Part shown: in pieces, positions 1-6,592 of the stretch
Layout: every line of letters begins with the position of its first letter
Numbering within the stretch: the first letter of the stretch is position 1
Assembly: GCA_902826155.1 (NCBI GenBank)
Contig: CADEDU010000029.1
Location: forward strand, 60,176 to 75,698
Source of the DNA: an uncultured beta proteobacterium
GTDB taxonomy: Bacteria > Pseudomonadota > Gammaproteobacteria > Burkholderiales > SG8-39
Direction of reading: 5' to 3'
DNA: 15,523 nucleotides
Notes under the pieces: generated by a model
Seen by the model: the letters and a program-made list of their open reading frames with translations, nothing else
Database searches by the model: none
Told to the model about the DNA's origin: nothing
Made by a program: the position numbers and the translations under genes

Positions 1-314
1 GTGTTGCCGGCGAAGCTGACCTCGCGCAACAGGAAGCGGATGCCTTCGGCACCAGCAGGTGCCTTGATACTGGGCATCGGGATCACCGCGCCGTCGGGCA
101 CCGCGCGCGGGATTGGTTCTGGCTTGCGCTCGCGCTCGATCTGACCGGGCTGCGCCGATCCTGGCAGCGCGGGTGTCTGCGCTCTCACACCCGCCAACCC
201 GAACCCGAATGACGCAACCGCGGCAGTCAACGCCAGGCATCGGCTGAACCGTTGCGTGCAAGGTGTGCATGACAGGCGAGCGGCGGTGCCACGCGCGGGA
301 AGGCGGATCGACAT
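1..314 (-). CDS. Two-partner-secretion outer-membrane transporter (ShlB/FhaC/HecB family), N-terminal fragment
   Basis: The frame is open on the minus strand from an ATG at 312-314 to the window edge, so only about the first 104 residues are visible. They contain an Arg-rich n-region, a hydrophobic signal-peptide core ending ...GLAGVRA, a probable cleavage before QTPALPG, then PGQIERERKPEPIPRAVP and IRFLLREVSFAGNT. The sequence PGQIERE, a Pro-rich linker and a strand ending in GNT is the typical start of TpsB transporters, where a periplasmic helix and linker lead into the first POTRA domain. In that family the protein forms an outer-membrane barrel that secretes a large TpsA exoprotein. The barrel and any TpsA partner would lie left of the window. 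No clear Shine-Dalgarno precedes the chosen ATG, so the start is less certain than the family. Whether the gene is intact cannot be seen. Confidence 0.75.
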   Translation of the reverse strand, partial: MSIRLPARGTAARLSCTPCTQRFSRCLALTAAVASFGFGLAGVRAQTPALPGSAQPGQIERERKPEPIPRAVPDGAVIPMPSIKAPAGAEGIRFLLREVSFAGN

Positions 315-457
315 GGAGTTCGGCTGAGGGGTCGCGATGGGAGCGGAACGTCTGTGCTGCAACGTCAATCGTCGAGGGATTCACGTTGCTTGACCATCAG
401 CCCCACGAGATAACCCGGACGGTCTATCGCGATGCCGAGCTATTCGCCAAAACAAAA

Positions 458-477
458 CGGGCACCCGAAGGTGCCCG
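458..477 (-). terminator. Rho-independent terminator after dctM
   Basis: Read on the minus strand, a perfect 8-bp GC-rich stem (CGGGCACC/GGTGCCCG) closes a TTCG tetraloop and is followed directly by TTTTGTTTT. It lies 29 bp past the dctM stop codon, so it should end the TRAP operon transcript and separate it from the downstream tpsB-like gene. All elements are directly visible. Confidence 0.9.
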
Positions 478-506
478 CTTGCAGCAGGATGCGACGACGC
501 GCGCGG

Positions 507-2018
507 CTATTTCTTGCCTTCGTCGGGCTTGTCGCCCGGAGGTGGTGCGGCCTCGTCGGACTTCTCCAGTGCATCCTGCGATTGCTGCTGCATCGATTCC
601 ATCGTGTCTTGTTCCAGGCTGGCCGCGTCGTCTTCGACGCGCTCCACCACTTCACCGCGGCGCAGTTCCTGCATCTCCAGCGGAAACCACAACGCGATCT
701 TGGGGAAGACGATGATCAGGATGATGGCAATGATCTGCAGAATCATGAACTCGAACATGCCCTTGTAGATCGTCGAGAGTGACCATTCCTTGACCACCTG
801 GCGCAGGTAGTACGCCGACATGGCCACCGGCGGTGACAGGAACGCGGTCTGCAACACCACGGCCACCAGCGCGCCGAACCAGACCATCACCATGTCGACC
901 GGCATGCCGAGCGATTCACCGATCGCCGGCTTGAGCGCTTCCATCACCGGATAGAAGATCGGCAGGAACACCAGAATGATCGCCGGCCACTCGAACGGCC
1001 AGCCGAGCAGGAAGATCAGGATCACGACCACCAGCAGCATGATCACCGGACCGAGCGGCAAACCAAGCAGGGTCGTGGTGATCCAGTTTGCAGTGCCCAT
1101 GCGCGCGAATACGGCACCGAAAATGTTGGAGGTGACCGCCAGGAACAGCACCATGCTCGAGGTCGACATCGTCGACTGACAGGCGCGTCGGAAGCCGCTC
1201 CAAGTGAAGCGGCCGTAGGCCAGCGTGAGCAGGAATGCGCCCAGCGCACCGATGCCCGCGGCCTCGGTCGGGGTCGCCGCGCCGATCAGGATCGATCCGA
1301 GCGTGGCCGCGATCAGGCCCGCCAGTGGCACCACGCCGATGAGCACTTCTTTGAGCATGATCGCGACGCTGCCGACACGCTCCTCCAGCGGGACGGGCGG
1401 CCCGAGTCGCGGATTCATGATCGAACGCGCCATCAGGTAAACCACGTAAAGTCCGGCCAGCAGAAACCCCGGCCCGAAGGCGGCGGCATACAGATCGGCC
1501 ACCGACACACCGAGCACCGGCCCCATCACGATCAGCATCACCGACGGCGGAATCAGGATGCCGAGCGTACCGCCCGCGGTGATCGCACCGGCGGCCAGGC
1601 GCGCGTCGTAGCCCGTCTTGACCATGATCGGCGCGGCCATGATGCCCAGCACCGTTACCGCGGCTCCGACGATACCGGTGGCCATCGCGAAGATCGCAGC
1701 GGTAAGAATCACCACCAGAAACAGCGCGCCGCGCACGGGCGCCAGCATCATTCGCAGCGCCGAGAACAAGCGCTCCATCAGTCCGGCCTGCTCGGTCAGA
1801 AACCCCATGAAGATGAACAGCGGCACGGCGGCCAGCAGTTCCTCCTTCATCAAGCCGATGGTCTGGAAATAGGCCAGGCTGAACACGGTTTCGCCCAGAC
1901 CGGCGTAGCCGAATCCGAACGCCAGGAACAACAGCGTGAACGAGATCGGGAAACCGAGAAAGATCGCCCCGATCATCACGATGAGCATGATCAGGCCGAG
2001 CAACGCGAGTCCGGACAT
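507..2018 (-). CDS. dctM: TRAP transporter large permease subunit (DctM)
   Basis: The 503-residue product is the large membrane subunit of a TRAP transporter, which carries the ion-coupled transport path for an organic anion delivered by the DctP receptor. It is almost entirely hydrophobic up to about residue 446, consistent with the 11-13 helices of the family. Recognisable DctM segments include VPLFIFMGFLTEQAGLMERLF (about 65-85), the TGIVGAAV region (about 114-121), GGTLGILIPPSVMLIVMG (about 149-166) and GAATPTEAAGIGALGAF in the middle. The ATG at 2018 follows a purine-rich GGGGGAA stretch and lies 33 bp after the dctQ stop. The last 57 residues form a soluble, acidic, Gln- and Pro-rich tail ending DKPDEGKK, longer than the compact end of most DctM proteins. 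Length and sequence fit the FcbT3/DctM group. The substrate is unknown. Confidence 0.95.
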   Translation of the reverse strand: MSGLALLGLIMLIVMIGAIFLGFPISFTLLFLAFGFGYAGLGETVFSLAYFQTIGLMKEELLAAVPLFIFMGFLTEQAGLMERLFSALRMMLAPVRGALFLVVILTAAIFAMATGIVGAAVTVLGIMAAPIMVKTGYDARLAAGAITAGGTLGILIPPSVMLIVMGPVLGVSVADLYAAAFGPGFLLAGLYVVYLMARSIMNPRLGPPVPLEERVGSVAIMLKEVLIGVVPLAGLIAATLGSILIGAATPTEAAGIGALGAFLLTLAYGRFTWSGFRRACQSTMSTSSMVLFLAVTSNIFGAVFARMGTANWITTTLLGLPLGPVIMLLVVVILIFLLGWPFEWPAIILVFLPIFYPVMEALKPAIGESLGMPVDMVMVWFGALVAVVLQTAFLSPPVAMSAYYLRQVVKEWSLSTIYKGMFEFMILQIIAIILIIVFPKIALWFPLEMQELRRGEVVERVEDDAASLEQDTMESMQQQSQDALEKSDEAAPPPGDKPDEGKK

Positions 2019-2051
2019 GTGTGACTTCCCCCTTGAGCTTGGTGTGCGCGC

Positions 2052-2615
2052 CTAGACTTCGGCTTTTTCTTTGTGATCGAGCTCGATGCCGGTCTTGGCG
2101 GCCCACCAGCTCTTGAGGAATTCGGATACGCCCTGGATCAACAGCAGCAGGATCGCCAGCGGCACCATCCCCTTGAATGGCCACAGGATCGGCCGCCACG
2201 GTGTCTGTTCCGAGGTCTCGCCGATCTGGAAGGCGTAGATGAACTCCGTCAGGCTCAGGAAGAAGAACGCGAGCAGACCCGGGAGGAAGAACACCAGGTA
2301 CGCGATCATGTCGATGCGACCCTTGGTGCGCGCCGTCCATTTTTCCCAGAAGAAGTCGGTGCGCACATGCGCACCCTTGAGCAGCGCATAGGCCGAGCCG
2401 AGCATGAACAACGTGCCGTAAAGCATGTACGTCACGTCGAACGCCCACTCGGTGGGGGCGTTGAATGCGTAGCGGGAAATGACCTCCCAGCTCACCGCGA
2501 CAACCAGCGGCACCGACATCCAGGCGAACCAGGTGCCGGTCGTGTCGGTAAATTTGTCGATGCGGCGAACGATACTAAGTAGCCACTCGGGCGCCGGTGC
2601 ATCGGGCTGGGCCAT
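2052..2615 (-). CDS. dctQ: TRAP transporter small permease subunit (DctQ)
   Basis: This 187-residue protein is the small four-helix membrane subunit that pairs with DctM in TRAP transporters. Hydrophobic segments are visible at about residues 28-48, 62-80, 104-125 and 150-168. The conserved DctQ stretch GAHVRTDFFWEKW (about 81-93) follows helix 2, and WEVISRYAFNAPTEWAFDVTYML (about 43-65) matches the usual RY.F..P..W motif. The frame is open further upstream to 2708, but the ATG at 2615 was chosen because AAGGAGGA (2621-2628) sits five bases before it and because the upstream part would run through the terminator-like hairpin region. The gene lies between dctP and dctM in the canonical order. 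An FcbT2-like subgroup is likely. Confidence 0.93.
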   Translation of the reverse strand: MAQPDAPAPEWLLSIVRRIDKFTDTTGTWFAWMSVPLVVAVSWEVISRYAFNAPTEWAFDVTYMLYGTLFMLGSAYALLKGAHVRTDFFWEKWTARTKGRIDMIAYLVFFLPGLLAFFFLSLTEFIYAFQIGETSEQTPWRPILWPFKGMVPLAILLLLIQGVSEFLKSWWAAKTGIELDHKEKAEV

Positions 2616-2620
2616 TGCTC

Positions 2621-2628
2621 TCCTCCTT
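2621..2628 (-). promoter_or_regulatory. Strong Shine-Dalgarno that fixes the dctQ start
   Basis: AAGGAGGA on the minus strand lies five bases before the ATG at 2615. It supports that start over in-frame candidates up to 2708. Confidence 0.8.
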
Positions 2629-2712
2629 GTTGTGTCAGCGGGCGCTGGATTGCCGCGCGGCGTGCATCCTAACTGCAAACAGCGAAATCCCGGTCGCGAC
2701 GCGGCCAAACAA

Positions 2713-2750
2713 AAAGCCAGCGAGGAGTCGCTTCAATCCTCGCTGGCTTT
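2713..2750 (-). terminator. Intra-operon terminator/attenuator hairpin between dctP and dctQ
   Basis: Two arms, 2713-2726 and 2737-2750, form a perfect 14-bp stem with a 10-base loop. Read on the minus strand, the 3' arm runs into TTTTTGTTT. This is a complete intrinsic terminator 30 bp after the dctP stop and about 100 bp before dctQ. In many binding-protein-dependent transporters such a hairpin makes the receptor mRNA more abundant or more stable than the permease mRNA. That role is inferred here. The other strand has only TTT after the stem, so the element is oriented for the minus-strand operon. Confidence 0.85.
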
Positions 2751-2780
2751 GTCGTTCTGAACCGCGCGCTACACGTTGCT

Positions 2781-3929
2781 CTACTTCTTGGCTGGCGCCT
2801 TGGCGGCTGGTGCGGCGCCGCCTTCAGGGAAGTAGTGATTGGCGATGAACGAGTACGGCGGGAAGTAGAACCGCTTCGCCGGGACCACGACGCTCGCGTA
2901 CGCACGCTGCGAATCGAGGATCTTCTTGAAGATCGGGCTCTTCGCGGATTCCTCCTTGGCGATCGTGTCCCAGGTTTTCAGGAATTCGATCAGGATGTCC
3001 GGCGGTGTCCGCAGGATCTGCACGCCGTGCTTCTCACGCAGCTCTTTGAGCGCGTCGGCGTTCTGCTTCTGCCACTTCGCCCACCAGATGAGGAACGATT
3101 CGTTGGCCGCGGACTTGACCCATTCCTGCTGCTGCGGCGTGAAGCCCTTCCAGACATCCATGTTGAACAGCAGCTCGCCCACCGTGGTGTTCTCGTGCAC
3201 GCCCGGGGTGTAGTGATACTTCCAGACGTTGTGGAAGCCAAGCCGCAGATCCTCAACACCGCCCACCCACTCGGCGCAGTCGATCACGCCGCGCTGCGCC
3301 GACGGGATGATCTCGCCGCCGGGCATGTTGACCGTGGTCATGCCCATGCGGGTCCAGATCTCCGCGGCCATGCCGGTCTGGCGGCACTTCATCCCTTTGA
3401 AGTCGGCCAGGTTCTTGATGGGCCGCTTGAACCAGCCGAACGCCTGTGGACCGGATGGCAGGATCGGGATCATCACCACGTTGAGTTTGAGCGTCTGCTG
3501 ATAGAACTCCTGGAGCAGCTCGAACCCGCCACCGTGATAGACCCACCCCATGTAGTCGACCATGTCCATGCCGAACGTGCCGCCGGGGCCGCCGGTCACG
3601 AGAATCGCGGCCTTGTTCTTGCCGACCCAGTAGCCGGCCCAGGCATGCGCGCCGTCGATCACTTTCTTATGGACCGCATCGAGCACTTCGAACGCGGGCA
3701 CGACCTGACCAGCCGGCATCGCGTCGACCTTGAACGTGCCGCCGGACAACTTGCCCATGCGTTCGACCCAGTACAGGAAGTTCTCGTGCAGCGTGAGCGA
3801 CGCCGGCCACGTCGACTGCATCTTCAAGCTGGTCTGCGCCTGAACGGGAGCGGTGTGAACGCTCGTGAGCAACGCTGCTGCTCCGGCCAGACTGGCGAGC
3901 CTGGTCACTCCTTTGGACAATCTCGACAT
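2781..3929 (-). CDS. dctP: TRAP transporter periplasmic substrate-binding protein (DctP; FcbT1/TakP-like)
   Basis: The 382-residue product is the periplasmic receptor of the TRAP system. A signal peptide is clear: MSRLSK, then a hydrophobic core to about residue 24, with likely cleavage after PVQA (about 31) before QTSLKMQSTWP. The mature part has the mannitol/chloroaromatic/keto-acid TRAP pattern: WPASLTLHENF near the start, AGQVVPAFEVLDAV, ADFKGMKCRQTGMAAEIWTRMG with the conserved Arg region, then IDCAEWVGGVEDLRLGFHNVWKYHYTPGVHE and LLFNMDVW. TakP-type receptors for 2-oxo acids share the D..EWVG and PG.HE elements. The exact ligand is not deducible. The ATG at 3929 was chosen for its AGGAGGA site; an in-frame GTG at 3947 would overlap that site. 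The C-terminus ends in a low-complexity Ala/Lys/Pro tail. Confidence 0.95.
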   Translation of the reverse strand: MSRLSKGVTRLASLAGAAALLTSVHTAPVQAQTSLKMQSTWPASLTLHENFLYWVERMGKLSGGTFKVDAMPAGQVVPAFEVLDAVHKKVIDGAHAWAGYWVGKNKAAILVTGGPGGTFGMDMVDYMGWVYHGGGFELLQEFYQQTLKLNVVMIPILPSGPQAFGWFKRPIKNLADFKGMKCRQTGMAAEIWTRMGMTTVNMPGGEIIPSAQRGVIDCAEWVGGVEDLRLGFHNVWKYHYTPGVHENTTVGELLFNMDVWKGFTPQQQEWVKSAANESFLIWWAKWQKQNADALKELREKHGVQILRTPPDILIEFLKTWDTIAKEESAKSPIFKKILDSQRAYASVVVPAKRFYFPPYSFIANHYFPEGGAAPAAKAPAKK

Positions 3930-3935
3930 CACGAA

Positions 3936-3942
3936 TCCTCCT
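3936..3942 (-). promoter_or_regulatory. Shine-Dalgarno for dctP
   Basis: AGGAGGA on the minus strand, six bases before the ATG at 3929. It excludes the upstream in-frame GTG at 3947 as the main start. Confidence 0.8.
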
Positions 3943-3957
3943 GACACTGCTGTCTCC

Positions 3958-4025
3958 GTGGATCAATTGGTGGATCGATCTTGCGCTGGAGGGTTTGCAC
4001 TCGACCACGAGCGGTCCACTCGACC
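3958..4025 (-). repeat. Short direct repeats in the dctP leader
   Basis: Within the roughly 120-base untranslated leader of dctP there are two copies of GTGGATC (plus-strand reading) at 3958-3964 and 3970-3976, period 12. Two copies of CACTCGACC lie at 3998-4006 and 4017-4025, period 19. They are exact but short, and may be regulator sites or chance. Confidence 0.35.
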
Positions 4026-4055
4026 AGACTCCGGCAATACGGCGATCGACGGGGC

Positions 4056-4085
4056 AGTGTAGGCGCCCCCCAAATCATGTGTCAA
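4056..4085 (-). promoter_or_regulatory. Candidate sigma70 promoter of the dctPQM operon
   Basis: On the minus strand a perfect -35 TTGACA (4080-4085) is followed after 18 bases by TACACT (4056-4061), which keeps the key TA...T positions of the -10 box. The predicted transcription start would be near 4050, giving a leader of about 120 bases before the dctP ATG. It lies between the HAD gene stop (4149) and dctP, so the TRAP operon probably has its own promoter. Confidence 0.55.
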
Positions 4086-4124
4086 CGAAGGGGATAGCTC
4101 CCGATCGATCCGCGTCGGCGATCC

Positions 4125-4142
4125 ACTTACGTGAAACTTACG
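4125..4142. repeat. Direct repeat ACTTACG x2 upstream of the dctP promoter
   Basis: ACTTACG occurs at 4125-4131 and 4136-4142, an 11-base period, about one helical turn. It lies about 40 bases upstream of the -35 box, where an activator could bind. The sequence is visible; the role is inferred. Confidence 0.35.
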
Positions 4143-4148
4143 CGGCCC

Positions 4149-4994
4149 CTACCCCTGTTGCCGAGGCGATTCGCGCAATGGAAATCCCTCTGCGCCACGC
4201 GCGTTCAGCAAGTGTTCGACCAATTCAGCGAAACCGGCGCCGGCGGGTGAGCGCGTCACGTAGCGCGGCAGCACGGTCATGCGCGCAGCCAGTGCCTGCA
4301 CATTGGCCACACCGACCGCGTGCGGGAAGTACGCGAACATCGGCGCATCGTTGGGCGAGTCGCCGACGAACACGCATCGATCGCGCGACGCATCGAGATC
4401 GATACCGAACTGCTCGTCGAACAGCGTGCGCGTCATGCCGAGCTTGTCGTAAGCGCCGAACCAGCCGTTGACGTGGATCGAGCTGATCTTCGCGGTCATG
4501 CCCTCGGCCTGCATGATGGCGACGATGCGATCGATCGCCGCATCGGGTAATCGCGCCACGTCTTCGCAGAAATCGATGGCCAGATCGGCTTCGCGATAGT
4601 GCTGATCGGAAGCGAGCGCGGATCCGGGTACTTCAGCGAGGATGCGCACACCGATGCTCGCGAGCCGCGCACGATGCGCTGCACGCGTGGCATCGTCATC
4701 GAGAAGGCGTTTGATCAGCCGGCGCTGCGCATGGTCATAGCGAAAGTAGAACGCACCGTTCTCGCCCACCACCGCATCGACCGGCCACATGCGCGCGATG
4801 TGATCGCACCAGCCGGCCGGACGCCCGGTGATCGGCACCACCTGCAAGCCCGCGTCATGCGCACGCTGTAGCGCGCTGTACGCGACCGCGGTGAGCTTGC
4901 CCTCGGTGGTCAGCGTGTCGTCGATATCGAGCAGCAGCACCCGCACGTTTCGTGCGAGCGTTGCGGTCATGTCCTTGAGTGGCAGCATCGGCAC
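4149..4994 (-). CDS. HAD-IIB (Cof-type) phosphatase following glpD
   Basis: The 281-residue product is a haloacid dehalogenase superfamily phosphatase, subclass IIB. Motif I is LLLDIDDTLT with nucleophile D23 and acid D25, motif II is ITGRP with T56, motif III is K184 and motif IV is VGDSPNDAPMF with the metal-binding Asps at about 212 and 216. The cap, between motifs II and III (about 80-180), is alpha/beta and of C2 type as in sugar-phosphate and mannosyl-3-phosphoglycerate phosphatases. The frame starts with GTG at 4994, directly after the glpD stop, so translation is probably coupled. An ATG at 4970 (residue 9) is an alternative, but the AAGG before it is too close to be a good ribosome site. 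The substrate is unknown. The position suggests a phosphorylated small molecule linked to glycerol phosphate, but this is a weak inference. Confidence 0.88.
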   Translation of the reverse strand: MPMLPLKDMTATLARNVRVLLLDIDDTLTTEGKLTAVAYSALQRAHDAGLQVVPITGRPAGWCDHIARMWPVDAVVGENGAFYFRYDHAQRRLIKRLLDDDATRAAHRARLASIGVRILAEVPGSALASDQHYREADLAIDFCEDVARLPDAAIDRIVAIMQAEGMTAKISSIHVNGWFGAYDKLGMTRTLFDEQFGIDLDASRDRCVFVGDSPNDAPMFAYFPHAVGVANVQALAARMTVLPRYVTRSPAGAGFAELVEHLLNARGAEGFPLRESPRQQG

Positions 4995-6518
4995 TCAGAC
5001 GACGTCGGCAGGCGCGCGCGCCAGCCATTCGCGCAGGCACGCCACCTGTGCGGGCGTCGCCAGCAACCCGGCCTTGGTTCGCCGCCACAGCAGGTCTTCC
5101 GCAGTCCGCGCCCATTCGTGTTGCCGAAGATAGTCGACTTCGCGCTCGTACAGCCCACCGCCGAAATGCTCGCCGAGATCGGACACCTGCCTTGCGCCGT
5201 GCAGGATCTGCCGCGTTGCCGTGCCGTGCCGGCGAAACAGCCCCGCCAGCCACTTTTCATCGAGCCCCGCGAAGCTCGCGCGAAGCTGCGCCAAGTGCTG
5301 ATCGAATGTTCGTCCGTCGAAATCACCCCCGGGCAATGGCTCGTTGCCGGTCCACGAACCGCGCGGGAAGTCGAACCACGGCTGCAGCTTGTCGAGCGCC
5401 TGCTCGGCCAGCCGGCGGTAGGTGGTGATCTTGCCGCCGAACACCGACAGGGCGGGCGGCCCATTCTCATCGAGCATCAGGCGATAGTCGCGCGTCACCG
5501 CCGAGGGGTTATCGCTGCCGTCGTCGAAGAGCGCACGCACCCCGCTCCAGCTCGACACCACATCGCCGGGCACGACGCTGCGTTGGAGATAGTCGCTCGC
5601 GGTCCGACACAGGTACGCGATCTCGTGCTCATCGGCGTGCGGGGCGCGATCGGGATCGTCGACCGGAACGTCGGTGGTGCCGATGGCGGTGAACTGCGGT
5701 CCGTACGGCAGCAGGAACACGACGCGTTTATCGGCGTTCTGCAACAGGTAGGCGTGTTCGCCCGCGTACAGGCGCGGCACCACGATGTGGCTGCCCTTGA
5801 CCAGCCGCAGCGTGCCCGATTGCGGCAGATGCAGGATCGAGCCGGCCACGCGTTGCGCCCAAGGCCCCGCGGCGTTGACGATGGCGCGCGCAACCACCTG
5901 GCTGCGTGCACCGGAATCGCTGTCGGCCAGTTCAACGAACCAGCGCTCGCCTTCGCGCCGCGCCTGGACGCACGTCGTGCCGGTGCGGATGTCCGCGCCG
6001 TGTTGGGCGGCCGAGCGCGCGTTGAGCACGACCAGGCGCGCGTCATCGACCCAGGCATCGGAATACTCGAAACCGCGCGCGAACTGCGGTTTGAGAACGC
6101 CTGCGTGCGTAGTACCGGCAAAGATCAGTCCATGCGAGCGCGGCAGCGTGGAACGGCTGTTCTCGCCGGGCAGCCAGCGGTTGCCGAGCCGGTCGTACAG
6201 GAACAGTCCGAGGCGGATCATCCACGCCGGGCGCAGATGCGGCGCATGCGGCAGCACGAACCGCATCGGATAGACGATGTGCGGCGCGATCGCGATCATC
6301 ACCTCGCGTTCGGCCAGCGCTTCGGCCACCAGCCGGAACTCGTAGTGCTCCAGGTAGCGCAAGCCGCCGTGGATCAGCTTGGAACTGGCCGACGAGGTGT
6401 GGGCCGCCAGATCGTCCTTTTCGACCAGCAGCACTGAAAGGCCGCGGCCCGCCGCATCGCGTGCGATGCCGGCGCCGTTGATGCCACCGCCGATGATGAC
6501 GAGGTCGTAGGCTTGCAC
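4995..6518 (-). CDS. glpD: FAD-dependent glycerol-3-phosphate dehydrogenase
   Basis: The 507-residue product oxidises sn-glycerol 3-phosphate to dihydroxyacetone phosphate and passes electrons to quinone at the inner membrane. The Rossmann FAD motif VIIGGGINGAG lies at about residues 7-17. The family signature KLIHGGLRYLEHYEFRLV (about 47-64) is almost identical to E. coli GlpD, followed by PMRFVLPHAPHLRPAWMIRLGLFLYDRLG. The second signature GGKITTYRRLAEQAL lies in the later part, and a C-terminal alpha-helical domain completes the usual length of about 500. The GTG at 6518 puts the FAD motif at the normal distance from the N-terminus. The frame also opens at a GTG at 6563, which would add 15 Cys/Arg-rich residues; neither start has a strong ribosome site. 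No glpF, glpK or glpR is nearby. The next gene begins at the base after its stop. Confidence 0.95.
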   Translation of the reverse strand: MQAYDLVIIGGGINGAGIARDAAGRGLSVLLVEKDDLAAHTSSASSKLIHGGLRYLEHYEFRLVAEALAEREVMIAIAPHIVYPMRFVLPHAPHLRPAWMIRLGLFLYDRLGNRWLPGENSRSTLPRSHGLIFAGTTHAGVLKPQFARGFEYSDAWVDDARLVVLNARSAAQHGADIRTGTTCVQARREGERWFVELADSDSGARSQVVARAIVNAAGPWAQRVAGSILHLPQSGTLRLVKGSHIVVPRLYAGEHAYLLQNADKRVVFLLPYGPQFTAIGTTDVPVDDPDRAPHADEHEIAYLCRTASDYLQRSVVPGDVVSSWSGVRALFDDGSDNPSAVTRDYRLMLDENGPPALSVFGGKITTYRRLAEQALDKLQPWFDFPRGSWTGNEPLPGGDFDGRTFDQHLAQLRASFAGLDEKWLAGLFRRHGTATRQILHGARQVSDLGEHFGGGLYEREVDYLRQHEWARTAEDLLWRRTKAGLLATPAQVACLREWLARAPADVV

Positions 6519-6592
6519 GAGTCGGGCGCGGCGCGATCCGCACCGAAGTGAACTGCAACTCACCCCGGTACCCGCCGGCGCCGCAAGCGCAA

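Noticed and set aside
5118..6437. Plus-strand open frame opposite glpD
   Set aside because: Low-complexity antisense shadow. The GlpD reading on the other strand is unambiguous.
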